Source: Tricholoma matsutake (taxonomy: Eukaryota > Basidiomycota > Agaricomycetes > Agaricales > Tricholomataceae). From it: DNA of 64,000 nt. The notes below the pieces were generated by a model, which did no database searches, was not told where the DNA came from, and saw nothing but the letters and a program-made list of their open reading frames with translations. The DNA is taken from positions 9,114,001-9,178,000 of the forward strand of contig AP026548.1 of assembly GCA_026075535.2 (NCBI GenBank). Reading direction: 5' to 3'. The position numbers and the translations under genes are program-made. Positions 41,103-52,639 of this stretch are shown one piece after another. Numbering within the stretch: position 1 is the stretch's first letter; the number at the start of each line of letters is the position of its first letter.

Positions 41103-43840
41103 TCCCCCCCTTTGAGATTGCCTCCAGGGAATCTAATAAAAATAACAATGATTTTTGAAAGGACAGCATAAAATTTGAAAGGGCCCTTGTCGTTGTCACT
41201 CCAGTCCTGCATGCCATTGAAGGTTTGTTGAGTATAACTACTCAACATGTTATGTGCCAATTTGGGTGGCAGTCTACATGGTGGGGCTTGGGTTAGAGGT
41301 AGCCCTCAGGGCTGCAGCATTTTTCCAGTGAGCTCACAGGGCGTGGCTGACACACCGGCCAGGAGCCATTCAAAATCCAAGAAACATGACTTACCTGTCC
41401 CATTGTCCTCATGGCCCATCAAATACTGAATGCGAGTGATGTTGTGATAGGTGGGGCACCACCAACCATTTCATTGTGGTATGGCCACAGGTTCTCCAAG
41501 AGTATCCAATCGTCATAAATGTTTGTGATCTGTTTTGCAATAGAGATCCTGAAACGGTCCAGCTCACAAGTTTGATTGATGATTCAAGTGGTGGAGACCA
41601 AAGGTGTACATGTGATCAATCCATTGAGGGGGTACCCCATGGCAAATAAGATGTTGGGTTACTGTGTCCAGGGTGGCCTCAGGCACCAACTTATCATTGT
41701 AAGGGTGTATGGTGAGAATATCACTGGAATACTTGATGAATGGTTTGTTGGGGTTTGAGGCATTCCAGATGTCAATGGCTTCACAGTAGAATCCAGGGAG
41801 GGCCACTACACACCCATATACTTGCATGAAATCGGATTGGGCAATCACCATATGGGGTCCAAGTGCACATCCTAACAAATACCCAAATACACTATGTCAG
41901 TCAGCTTGAAGAGCCACATTCATGGCTACACCATGGGTGGCATTGCTACTGCCCAAGCATATGTGGTGCATGATGTACTGAGACATCAGGTCAATGTCCA
42001 GCAGCTGTTCTACAGGCAGAGGGGGTAGTCCGGCACCACCAGTCTTATTACATTGATTACCTGTGAATGCATCTTCATCTCGATGTATGGGGAAGTCCTC
42101 CCATAGTTGGTGGTTGTTGGTGAGTGGCTTCTGGATCTTGTGAAGGAAGACACTGTCCTTCAAGATTTCATGCATGGCCAGGTCCCATAGCTCTGATATG
42201 AACCCACCAGCGATGCAGTGAAATTTGATCAGCAATCGATAGGCTTCAACACGGTCGATGGTGGATTCTTTCTGGTCATTAATGAATTGTACTCCTCAGA
42301 TGACTTCCTGGGGATTCATAGGAAATCCTCGGGGTAAATATGAGTACAGGTGGCGATTGCTGTTGGTCATGTATGGGTTTTCCATACGACCCTTGAAGTC
42401 GCTGGCCACTGTGGCAGTCTTGCCAGTGTACACACAATTAGACTTGACCAAGTAGAAGATGTGTCAGCTAGTCATCATCCACAATTCATTGTCCCATTCA
42501 TGTTTTCCATTAGCGATTACTACACCAAGTCCATCTGGCACATGACCAGGCTGACTACATTCGTAATGTGCTTGGTCCTTGGCGAACTTCTCTTTTCTGG
42601 CCCTTTTCTTATTGTTGTTGTCATTGTTGTTGCTGCTCTGTTCATCTGAGCTGAGCTCAGATTCAGCCCACCCCCTTGTTGGGCTGTGTGCTTTCCATGA
42701 TGGGTTCATTAGGCCTAATTACCATTGGTTTCATGGCTGCAGGAATGTGAACCACCAGGGGTTCAGGTTTGGGGGCAGGAGCAGGAGCAACTACAGGTGT
42801 AGATGCAGGAGCAGGCATGGGTACCATTGTAGTTGCAGGTGCAGGTGCAGGTGTAGGGGTGGGTCACAGTGCTTCGTTATCGTTCAAAGTTCTGGATGAA
42901 TAGTCTGGACGATACACATCATGACATGGTCATCAACCTTTTATGGGTATATTCAGTATTTGGGGTGTAGGAGACAATGGTCTCTGAGGTGCGGGTTCTC
43001 GTCATATTGGGGATGGGGTTCTCCATCTAGCTGGTGTGCATTGACATGGTGGTGGTGAGTCCCATCATCGATATGGTGGTGATGGAGATCATGGGCCATA
43101 ATGATCGCCTCTTTGCTCTAAGGGTGGATGTGGTCAATAGTCGGTCCCAACTTGTCTAGGCTGAGGTGGAGGGGGTACCTCCATGGGTCCTTCCTGGCCA
43201 CATACTTTGTGAGGTCGACGATCTTCATCATCAGGGCTATGGTTGGTGGGGGATACTGGCCATTTTCATAACTCATTTGTTATTTGGGATGCCAAAGTTA
43301 TAGTCATTTGCTTTGCTTGGTCTACTTCTTCTTCAAGTCCATCAATCTTGTTGAGTAATTGTTCTACCACCGCTTGAGCTAGGATATCTTGCTGCAAAAA
43401 TCTGAGGAATGTTCCATCTACTCTGACCTTCTCCAATCGTTGGGTGAGTCCCTTGATTGTATCATCCTGTCGATTGTTGACTTGGATACACAATGGTTCA
43501 TCAATGTCCATTGTGCCATACATTTGTTGAGGTGTTTGGCATGCGGGTGATCTCAATCGTCCACGTTGGTACCTTTCTGGTGAGTAGCAGTCTCTTCCCC
43601 CTGCAGAGTTCACTCTGGAACTCTGCTGACCCCTCCTAGTTCCTCTGCCATGACTATCAGCACTGGATGCATGCGAGTATGAGTGTTGCATGTTGATGAT
43701 CCAGTTCTTTTGGTATGTTGATTCTGTTGTAACTTGTTGTCGATGGTTAACAAGTGTGCATTGGCAGAAAGAAAAAACTTTCTTTGGATGTGAAGTTGAG
43801 TTGGATTACATAATTTTTCACGGTTCAGAGAATTCTTCAA
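41103..43840 (-). pseudogene. C ORF3: accessory gene downstream of pol
   Basis: Follows the C chromodomain on the same strand. N-terminus KFFLSANAH (compare IFFLL in K1 and D), an Arg/Ser/Gly-rich stretch, MDIDEPL, then a coiled coil (LLNKIDGLEEEVDQAK, 43330). A PAPAPA-type Pro/Ala repeat is at 42735-42870, with Lys-rich KKRARKEKFAKD at 42590. YLLGCALGPHM...VVALPGFYC (41880-41790) aligns with FLLAVVRAPRG...VATLGWYHC of K1. The conserved TLDTVTQHLICHGV...FGLHHLNH (41660-41590) and a Trp pair (NGWWCPT, 41470) follow. The GC-x2-C motif is not visible here. Many stops and frameshifts. Function unknown. Confidence 0.62.
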
Positions 43841-43874
43841 TCAGTTATTTTTGGCTCTTGGATAACTGAGAGGG

Positions 43875-46800
43875 TCAGTTTACACCTTGGATTTCAAGGT
43901 ATTGATCCAAGGCCTCGAGATCTTTGCATGAGCTCGTTGGTTCCCAGGTGGTATCACCCAGCCACCACCGGACCTCAAACTCAAGGTTTTTGTCTTCTGC
44001 CCATTGGTGTCCGATCAAGTCCTCAACAAACCACTCTTGATTGTCAGGCACTCCAAAGTTGTATGGTTCTGGTTGGGCTCTGTTTAGGAACATTGAGTCA
44101 TCGTTTGCATGGTAGGGTCATAATAATGACACATGGAGGGATGGAACTACTCATCAAGCTTGTAGTGCTGTAGGTAGTGCTAGTGTATAGGTAGATGTTT
44201 CAGGTCTTGTTTGTAGAATCTTATATGGTCCAATAAACTTTGGACAAAGTTTATGCACATGTCCAGATGGTAGATTGAGGTTCTTCATAGATAGAAATAC
44301 CAAATCCCCTTTAGCGATTTTTGGCTCATTTGTTCGACAAGTGTTGGGGTGATGAGATTGGAATACTCGCACTCCAATGATTGCATCATGGGCATCAGCA
44401 AGGTTTTGTAGGGCTTGCTTCGCAAATTCCTTTATCCCTTTGGGGATTACATTGTCAGAGTGAATCTCCCATATCATGGAGGGCATGTACCCACTATTCA
44501 GCTCAAATGGGGTATACTTGGTTGTCCCGGATATGCTAGTATTGATTGCAAATTCAGTAAGGTCAACCCTGTCAACCCAGTCTTTCTGATCATTGTGGAC
44601 AATGGTGCAAAAGATTTGTCCAACATTGTGATTGACGCATTCAGTCTGGCCATCCATTTCAGGGTGGTATGATGTGGACATCAACAGTTGGGTTCCTAAG
44701 CTCTTGTGTAGTTCATGCCACCACTTTGACGTAAATCTCGAGTCTCGATCGCTTACAATTGAACTTGGAAGCCCATGTAAACATACATTTTCTCACTGAT
44801 ATATCCATGATAATTCGGATGCCTTCATCTTAGTGTGGACTGGGATAAGGTGGACCATATTGGTCATTCGGCATATAATCACCCAAAGGTAATTAAAGCC
44901 TTTTGATTCCAGAAAGGGCCCATAAAATCCATTCCAATAGAATCCCATGGCTTGAGAGGTATGGGTAAGGGATGGATTTTCCCAAATGGTTTTGAGTTAG
45001 GCCCCTTTGCACACTGGCACAATTCACATGTCCAACAGAATTCACGTGTATCTTTGTTCATGAGCAGCCACCAATACCATCATCGAACATATTCATTTGT
45101 TCGTTGGTCCTCAAAGTGCCCAAGTGTTGCATGCACTTGGTCTAGTATTTGAGTTATCATATCTTGATTATGGGGGATGCACACGACTTCATCAAAGTGT
45201 TGGTTGGTTCACCAAATAAGATTGTCCTTGACAGTGAAATATGGGTATTCAGTTGGTTTGTCTAGGATAAGTTTGAGTAACTTATCCTCCTTGTATCCAG
45301 ATTGAATCCTTTCAATGAAATCTTTGTTTCCCCAATTTATCGGGGTAGCATCTGCTGTTCATTCAAATAGTGCCTCAGCTAGTGTGAGATCATTACCATA
45401 TGATGATGGGGTGGACTTCTTGGATATGGATGGAGCTTCCACTGCATTAGACATATTATCAATTATGCATTGGTTAGCTTCGTCCATCAGTTTGGCTTCC
45501 ACATCTCGAGTCTCCTGTTGCTCTTGTAATCGTTTACTATGTCGGGTCTCCATGCTGTGAATGGCTCATAACTTGATTATTTTTGACATGACTTCCTGGT
45601 AATGTTGCTTGGGTAAGTCATCCCCAGTGGGATCAATGTGAGCATCAGCTTGTATGTATTCATATGGTTGATGAACATCAGCCATAGTTTCACTTTCATA
45701 ATACCGTGAGAGGCAGTCAGCAACCTTATTGAGTTCACCTTTAATGTACGTGATGTCAAAGTCAAACCAAGAAAGATATCTGTCGATCTCCTTTATCTGC
45801 TGGTGAGGTTTGATTGAGTTTGAAAGAACTTAAGTGCCTTGTGGTCTGTAATAATGTGTACCCAATATCCAATTAGTTTATCCTCCCATTTCAATAATGC
45901 CTTGAGGATTGCAAGAGTTTCCAACTCATGCACAGCATAATTGTGTTGGGCGACAGTAAAACTCTTTGACATAAATCCTGTGGGGTGGCATCCTTGCCAT
46001 GTAGGTCCTTGGCCATACATCACTCCTATGCCTGATTTAGATGTGTCACATATCACCCAGATCAGTTTGTCCTGGTGTTTGGGGTTGATAGGTGTGATGA
46101 TTGGTGTCTTGCAGCATATTTGTTTGATCATGTCAAAGCAATGTTTGTGAATCGGTCACCAATGGAAGGGGTTCCATTTTGTGTCATAGCCAATAAAGGT
46201 CCTGTATAATGCATGATATCTGGTAGGAAGTTGGCTAAGTAGTTTACCAAGCCTACAAAGCATTGGATGTCATTGTAGTTCTGTGGTGTTTGCCATTCCC
46301 TGATATGAGAGAGTTTGTTGGTATCCGCATGTATGCCATTCTTGTCAATAACATGACCAAGGCAGTCGATCTGTTCTGCATACAGTTCGCATTTTGACCA
46401 TTTGAGGAATAGCTGGTTGCTTTTAAGGCATTCAAAAACAATATGAAGGTGGGCTTTGTGCTCCTCAGGAGTGTCTGAGTAGATGAAGATATCATCTAAG
46501 TATACGTGAATAAATTTACCAATGACATCTCTGAATATGGATGTCATAAGTCGTTGGAAGGTTGCCAGTGCATTACAGTCTCTTTGTTGCATGATATTGC
46601 TAATGTAGGTTCCTGCAATTGTGGCAAATGCAGTCTTCCATACATCTTCTTCCCATACTTGGACCTGTTCATAGGCGTCGGATAAGTTGACTTTTGAATG
46701 AATCTTGGCTCGGGCCACATCTTCGCAAATAATATCTTGGTCTGGTAAGGGCATAACATCCTTAATCATATTTTCATTTCTTTGACAGGTGTCTACCACA

Positions 46801-47285
46801 GTTCATATCTTCCCATCCTTCTTGCTCAAGCAGAGCATTGGAGCCGCTTGGTTCACAGATTGTAGTTCCCACCATCCAGTGTTCATGTATTGGTTGACCT
46901 TCTCATGGAACTGTTCACGCAAGGAGTTTGGTACCTTAGGTAGGTGGTAGTGGTACTGCTTGTTATTGTCGATGAGGTGAATCTCATGGTTCACCTCTCT
47001 CCAAGGTGGTAGTTGGTCCCAAGCTCCCTCTAGGATATCTGAGAACTCATCATACCATTGTTGTTGTAATCACATGTAATTGCAGGTAGTCTTCTTCAGT
47101 AAGTCCCAACTCTCTGGACTTGCCTTTCTCTCCCTGGCATTCTTCACATTGTTTCTCATGTGGTTCTGGGGGGTTCTTAGGTTTGTGGAACCTAGAACGA
47201 AGGGTTTTGAAGTCCTGTTCCAAATCAGTCTTCTGAGGTTTCAATTGTATGGACGATTGCCTCCTGACATAGTCCAGTGGGCTGG
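43875..47285 (-). pseudogene. Chromovirus C pol: RT, RNase H, integrase, chromodomain
   Basis: RT: NQAAPMLCLSKKDGKI, MPLPDQDIICEDVARAK, FATIAGTYIS, active box YLDDIFIYSD (intact), LGHVIDKNGIHAD. RNase H: ICDTSKSGIGVMYGQG, VHELETLAILKALLKWEDKL. Integrase: [53 protein letters not shown]. Chromodomain: VEDLIGHQWAEDK, WWLGDTTWEP. A dozen or so stops and frame changes are scattered through it. The integrase DD-E residues are still visible. Closest relatives in the window are K1 and D. Confidence 0.88.
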
Positions 47286-47290
47286 GTTGT

Positions 47291-47472
47291 TGTAGTGATC
47301 TGGGGTGATGCCCAGTATTTACCTATATTTACTTAGTGTTTGCACAAGCCACCGGTCCCGTTATAAGGGCTGGTTTTAATTACAAGGACAGACTTTTTTA
47401 CACATAGCAAAATATACATTAATCATGTTCTTGCAGCATGTGATATAAGTCTACCCCCTCCGCTTTACTACA
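47291..47472 (+). repeat. E 5' LTR (182 bp)
   Basis: TGTAGTGATCTGGGG...CTTTACTACA. The first 13 bases match the start of D's LTR (TGTAGTGATCTGGG on minus). A TATA-like GTTATAAGGGC lies mid-LTR. No clear tRNA-primer site follows. Confidence 0.75.
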
Positions 47473-47658
47473 CTTTTTTTGAACACTCAAATCCATTATT
47501 TTACCAAAAGAATATCCACTCGACTTCGCCTTCATGAACGTCATATCGTGCCATAATATCAAAATTGACCCTGATGCCACCGGCGACAGTTCATTAGACT
47601 CATGATCCAAGTTTGACACTACCCGTGATGGACCCCAACTTCCCCAGCCCGACTGACA

Positions 47659-49980
47659 TGTCCTCTCCAAAAGTAAAGAAGAAGACCGCCGGAGCCAGGA
47701 CTAAAGGTGGTTCAGATTCAGAACCCCCTGGTGACCGGTCCCATAACTCAGCTGATGGGAATTAGTTGAGTGCTGTCGAAGAAGTCGAAGAATTCAATTT
47801 GGCGTTGAGAGCATCAACCCAAGATCCAGTTCCTGCTAGCAGGGTCCATTGTCGGAATGATTCACCTTCCCCATCTCCTCCCCCCTCTTTGGGTCCACAC
47901 TCTCCAGAGAGTATGCCCAGACTCTCCTCTAGTTGGGAGAGCCAGTCTGCCCCTCACCACAATCACAGGAATACCTCACCACGAGAGAACCCCATGCACC
48001 CATCTGGTAGACCAGTCTCGACTCCCTCACCCACACCTATGGATGAGGGAAGTAGCAAATGATGTTGAGAGGAGAAGACACCTGAAAACATCATTCCATC
48101 TAGCCAGGAGGAAAGGAGCATTGCCTCATACACCACTCGGGCCTGTGAGATCATCAACAGGCACCTGGATCAGGACAGTTATGACCCAACTCAACTCAAC
48201 GTGCAAATACAAGAGCTGATGAGGGGGTTCTCTGTCCAAATTTGTCATGAGTCTGGTAGTCAAGGCCCCACCTCTCCTCCCAGTCGGGAGGAGAATAGTA
48301 CTCCAAATCTCCCTCATGGTGGGACCCCCACTCCAAACCATAGGGAATCCAACATTGGGACCCCTCAAAGAAGTCAGTTCACTACGATGGAGCCAGCAAA
48401 GTGGCTCTTCAATGATTCAGAGACTCCGCTCTCCACGAGGGACAGCATACCAATATCCCAGACCAGGGTATACATTTTGGTGTCAAGGGATTCCCATATG
48501 AAGAGGCCCCCTCTTCCAAGGAAAGCCCACCCAGCCATGCTCCTCCTAGCTCTATTTGTCCAGAGCAAGGAAGAAGAGAAGAAACCCCTGGGCATGGAGG
48601 GCCAAGGGGAATTGGAGGTGGAGGAGGCAACTCCTCCCCTCCCAACAGTGACAGCAGTGATAGCGATAGAGATGAGGAAACTCCTCCTCCCAGTGATGAG
48701 GAGGACGAGGTCAAAGAGCATAGCCTCCTTTGCCCTAATTCTTGGTCCTGCTCAAGGTCGAGACCCAACCCAAGCATCAGTCATTGAGGAGATACCCCGT
48801 CTGCCTCTGCTCACACAGATGCCTGTTCCCATCGATGAGGGTACAGTGGGGAGCTCAACTCCTACCGAGATAAAGGCACCCATCACCCTTCCAAATACTT
48901 GAAGGCAATGCATGCCAAGTTCCATCAGCAGATTGACAATAAGGTGTCCGCAACCAGGGAATTGCTCCCAGATTGAAAGAATGGACCCCATGTTCCCACT
49001 CCCCCAACTTATGGCGGGAGCTTGGATACTGAGGTGTTCGAACGGTGGCTGAACGCTCTCCTCTGATGGTTGAAAGTGAGCAAAATGAGTGGTCCCAGTC
49101 TCGATGCCAAAAGGATTGAGTATACATGCATGTACCTAGAAGGAGTGGCCCTGACCTGGTTTGAGGACAACATGGACAGAGTATACCGCCACTGGGCCCA
49201 GTGGTCTTTTAAGGATGTGATCACTGGTCTATACAATTGGTTTATACATGACAATGCTACCCATGACGCAGCCAATCACTTTGCAAAGGTGAAATATGAT
49301 GTAGCCAAAGGAGTCATGAGCTATTACCATAAACTGGAGCAATATGCTACCAGGATGATCAGAGCCCAGACCATTTCACCTTCAAGACCCAACTTTTGTC
49401 TGGGTTACCCCAGACTATGGTGTCTTTCATATTTGACAAAGGCTGTTCCACAGAAGCCAGTTCCATGGATACGATCCTGTACTATGCCTGCGAGGCTGAA
49501 GAAATATTTAGGAAGAAGAAGAAATACCAGGAGCATAAGTGCAAGGCCCTGTCATCCAGTAAGGATGTTCCAAAACCCAAGGTGACCACCTCCATCCAGG
49601 ATGGTCAGTCCCCTGAGCGATCTCGTGAACGAACCCGAGATCCACCTGGGTGAGACAATCGACCTAGAAACAGGGACAGGCCCAATAGAACTCACGAAGT
49701 GTTTTCCGTGAGGAAGGAACCTCATCATGAGGATAGGAAGACACCTGTATCTGGAGACTGGACTCCCAGAGATCATGCCCCTACTAAAAAGTATGAGGAA
49801 ACCAAGCCTCCTCCCACCTGCTACAAGTGTGGGGGATTAGGTCATTACTCCACTGATAAGAAGTGTCCTGAGTATGATACCCTGGGACAATTGAAACCCC
49901 ATACGGGCACGAGGATGTACGTTGCCTGCGAGGAACTTGATGGTGCCAAGAATGAACCCTCTCCAGTGGAGGATGAATGA
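47659..49980 (+). pseudogene. E Gag
   Basis: Starts MSSPKVKKKTAGARTKGG (47659), with a TGA/TAG-type break after SADGN (47763). A long Pro/Ser-rich N-terminal part follows, then the capsid core at 49010-49500 (YTCMYLEGVALTWFEDNMDR, YNWFIHDNATHD, SYYHKLEQYATRMIRA). One CCHC knuckle CYKCGGLGHYSTDKKC is at 49821-49868. The core agrees almost word for word with D (63768-63995). Several frame changes. Confidence 0.85.
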
Positions 49981-50369
49981 TTGGCATTAGTTCATAGTGA
50001 TTCTGAGGAATCAGACCAGGACGTGTTGGAATCCCAATACCATTCTGATGGGGATCCATACCCCCTGAACTCAGACAATGAATCAGGATCCAAGGAAGGC
50101 AGTGACCCTGAATGATTTGGAGCCATCCGGGAGGCAATCTACAATTATGAGTCAGATTCAGCATCTGACTCATGTCCCTCCATGCAATTGGTATCTGACT
50201 CAGAGGAGGATTCTGAAGAGGAGACGGTTGAACCAAGTCATTCCCCTGAGCATATGGGGGTGATCACTGACTCCTCCCCTCCCATCTCCATCAACCTCAG
50301 GCACCCCCCTGCCCTGAGGAAGTCATCCAAGAAAATTGTCTGACCTCCTTGAACTGAGAAGGACAACTG
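49981..50369 (+). pseudogene. E acidic gag-protease linker
   Basis: Ser/Asp/Glu-rich (VHSDSEESDQDVLES, SDSEEDSEEETVEPS), ending PALRKSSKKIV just before protease. D has the same linker (PALRKSTRKIT, about 62985). Confidence 0.7.
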
Positions 50370-50795
50370 GTGCTTCATTGTAAGGATGAACTCCATGGTC
50401 TTGAAGCTAATGTACTTCTAGACTCAGGGTGTACAGCGGACTTGGTTTCACCTGAGTTTACTGTATCTGTGAATCTGAAAGTGCATGAGCTGGAGGACCC
50501 AGTACCCCTCCAGCTAGGTATGGTGGGAGGTCAGTCCAAAATCAATTTCGGGCTCTTTGCAGAATTCAAATTAGGGACCGTAAGAGCCAATCATTATTTC
50601 GACGTGATCAACCTCAATAGATATGATGCCATCATGGGTATGGTGTTTATGAGGAAATATGGGCTCATCCTGGACTTCGAGCAAGACCAGGTGTGGTTTC
50701 AGGGCCAGGTCCTCCCCACCATTGTCGAGAGTGAAAGCACTTTTCGACAAGTATGCAGATGTGCCATGAGAACTCAACCTGTACAGGATGAGTGA
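50370..50795 (+). CDS. E retropepsin domain
   Basis: 141 codons open. ANVLLDSGCTADLVSPEF (catalytic DSG) near residue 14, then VSVNLKVHELEDP and YDAIMGMVFMRKYGLILDF, the C-terminal psi-loop-like part. Would cleave Gag-Pol. It is a fragment of a longer polyprotein; the ATG is not meaningful. Confidence 0.85.
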   Translation: MLHCKDELHGLEANVLLDSGCTADLVSPEFTVSVNLKVHELEDPVPLQLGMVGGQSKINFGLFAEFKLGTVRANHYFDVINLNRYDAIMGMVFMRKYGLILDFEQDQVWFQGQVLPTIVESESTFRQVCRCAMRTQPVQDE

Positions 50796-50896
50796 CTCAA
50801 CAGCGGCCCTTGTGCCGCTGTCAGCATATTGAAGGATTCTAATAAGCTAGGGATAAGTTCAGTTTCGGCCCAGCCTCCACTAGAGGCTGGGCCTCT

Positions 50897-51296
50897 GTGA
50901 CGATGGAGGAGGAGAACGATGTGGATCATCCCCATAAGGGGCAAGGATTGGGGACATCAGACCCCATCCTCCTTGGGCCCAAAGACAAAGACTTGGATTC
51001 TTCGAATAGGGGTCTTGACCAGGAGCCAGATAGTGACCATGAGGACTTTGGCGATTGGGATGAATATGTTGAGGAGTTTACTTGGGACAGATACCCCAAG
51101 GGACCGAATTGCGGAGTCGATCTAGGTTGCCCCACAGTGCAGGAAGTGCTCTCAGAACAGCAACTGTCAGACCTGAATGAAGCACTCTTTGCTATCTGTG
51201 AAGAGCTAGCCAAGAGCCCAAAGGCCCAAGGGCCTTTGAGCAAGAAGGACATTCCCCGCTTGTGGGAGGAATGGCTTGAGGTCTGCAAGGATATCC
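50897..51296 (+). pseudogene. E protease-RT linker
   Basis: Acidic segment DHEDFGDWDEYVEEFTWDRY, then TVQEVLSEQQLSDLNEALFA and WEEWLEVCKDIL. D contains the same segment (62257-62000). Cut by the F LTR immediately after CKDIL. Confidence 0.8.
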
Positions 51297-51808
51297 TGTT
51301 AAGACTATGGGTCTTAACTCAGCCGAGGTGTATCGGGTTCTAATCTGGACTTGGGTGCTTCCCTAGTCAGTATGGCTATCTGCACTTAGAGGCTTTCTAA
51401 GTGGACCATCGGTTCATGTATCACAGTTGGAGGCTTTCCAACTGTGGAGTTCGAGTAATCACAGTTCAGAGACTCTCTGAGTTGTTCAGTTACTTGGATT
51501 GAGTTCTAAGACCATTATTGAATTAGATCAAGCTGAGTACTACAGGCAGTATTACTGTGGCTTATATATCATTCAGAGATGTTTATTGTCCAATCGGAAT
51601 ACGAGATCCTTGTCAAGTCATAATAGAAGGAACAATAGAACAATAAGCCTCATGCCAAGCATGAGGCATCCGATGTCATGGATCCGATGTAAAGGAATGC
51701 TGTAGCACAGCATGTCAAATGGTGGGAGTCAGGTCAGACTGAGTCGAGTTGAGTCAAAGGAAAAATGAAATACCCCATCTTGCTGGTTACAATGATGAAA
51801 TCATAACA
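51297..51808 (-). repeat. F 3' LTR (512 bp)
   Basis: TGTTAAGACTATGGGTC...ATCATAACA on +. Clearly related to the R1 LTRs (blocks such as CATCGGTTCATGTATCACAG and TTGAATTAGATCAAGCTG) but ~190 bp shorter and diverged. Confidence 0.85.
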
Positions 51809-51879
51809 TTACCTCTTCTCTATCTTCAAAGTCACTGACCTTGATCATCATCTTTCTTCTTCTTCTTTTCCAGATTATC

Positions 51880-52600
51880 CTCCCTAGAACCTCCCATGGG
51901 GTTCTCCAGTCATATTCCCCATCGCATCATCGTCAAAGTCATCATATCTGGACTCAAGGAAATCCCATTGTCTTTGTTCTGCTTCCTCCAGCTCCCTTTG
52001 TCATTTTACCGGGCAGTTAGCACTATAGTGCCTGGGGCCTCATTGGTTGCAGTGCTTGCAAACGTGTTTCTGGCAGATCAGGCCGAAGTGCCCAATCGCG
52101 TGACAGGTGAAGCATTTGGCATTCCTCATGTGTTGGGGGGACCAGGGTGGCGGGTCATCTGCAGTTCGGGTTCGGGTGTCATGAGGTCTATGACTTCTAA
52201 TGCTCTGGTCCTCTGGTTCCTCATAGAGTGGGAGGCACTTCCAGAGGTGGTTTGTTGTTTGTTTTTGTTCTTCCGCTTGTTGGACAGTGAGGGTGAGGTT
52301 GGTGGTCGCTGGAATGGATCTGTGGGAGTATGAGGTTTCCCCTTGGTCGCTTTCTGTTTGTCTGACTGCGGTGCAGCCATGTCTTGGATCGCCTGTTCAA
52401 TCCCAAGGGTCTCTGCATCATTCATGGCTTCTTTGAGATTTTGTTCCATTTGGTCAATTGTGCTTTGGTAGTAGAAGCACATTCAGGCGAGATAGTATTT
52501 CGGTAGGTCATTAGTGAGCTGAGTGCAGAGGGCATCAGCATTCTATGAGTTTCATAGGAATTCATGGGTGAATCTTTGCTTGGCGGGCATGTCTGTTCTG
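51880..52600 (-). pseudogene. F 3' ORF with CCHC zinc knuckles
   Basis: Downstream of the chromodomain on the same strand: QSTIDQMEQNLKEAMNDAE (helical), a Lys/Pro-rich middle (SNKRKNKNKQQ), then, after a frameshift at about 52130, a perfect CCHC knuckle CFTCHAIGHFGLIC (52080-52125). A second Cys-rich unit CKHCNQ-stop-GPRHYSANC has TGA where Trp would fit. An acidic tail (YDDFDDDAMGN) follows. Gag-type knuckles normally lie at the 5' end, so a knuckle protein after integrase is unusual. R1 has nothing alike in its tail. Confidence 0.65.
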
Positions 52601-52639
52601 TCTATCGGTTGGGGTTTTTGGTTTGAGGGTTCTACAGCT

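Larger units (their letters stand above)
41069..47290 (-). mobile_element. Chromovirus C (ORF3 lineage), interrupted at both ends
   Basis: Minus strand: protease/RT linker (47244), RT-RNase H (46994-45800), integrase (45060-44150), chromodomain (44093-43875), ORF3 (43840-41103), polypurine tract (41103-41113) and an LTR stub (41102-41071, TGTAATGG). The 3' LTR is cut by the LINE, and the 5' side is cut by chromovirus E at 47291. Same organisation as K1 and D. Confidence 0.83.
47291..51296 (+). mobile_element. Chromovirus E, 5' half (LTR, gag, protease)
   Basis: Inserted in C in the opposite orientation. 5' LTR 47291-47472, gag about 47659-49980, acidic linker, protease 50370-50795, protease-RT linker to 51296. 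It is cut at CKDIL by the LTR of F (51297), and RT onward is not found. Gag and protease are close to those of D, so E belongs to the ORF3 lineage, though its own ORF3 is not present. Confidence 0.82.

Noticed and set aside
42579..42899. + strand ORF rich in Arg/Gly/Cys
   Set aside because: Antisense of the PAPAPA-type repeat in C ORF3; the minus-strand reading fits the neighbouring gene.
48374..48777. Minus-strand ORFs of 115-122 codons
   Set aside because: Antisense shadows of the E gag N-terminal region, which is the consistent reading with E gag-protease order.
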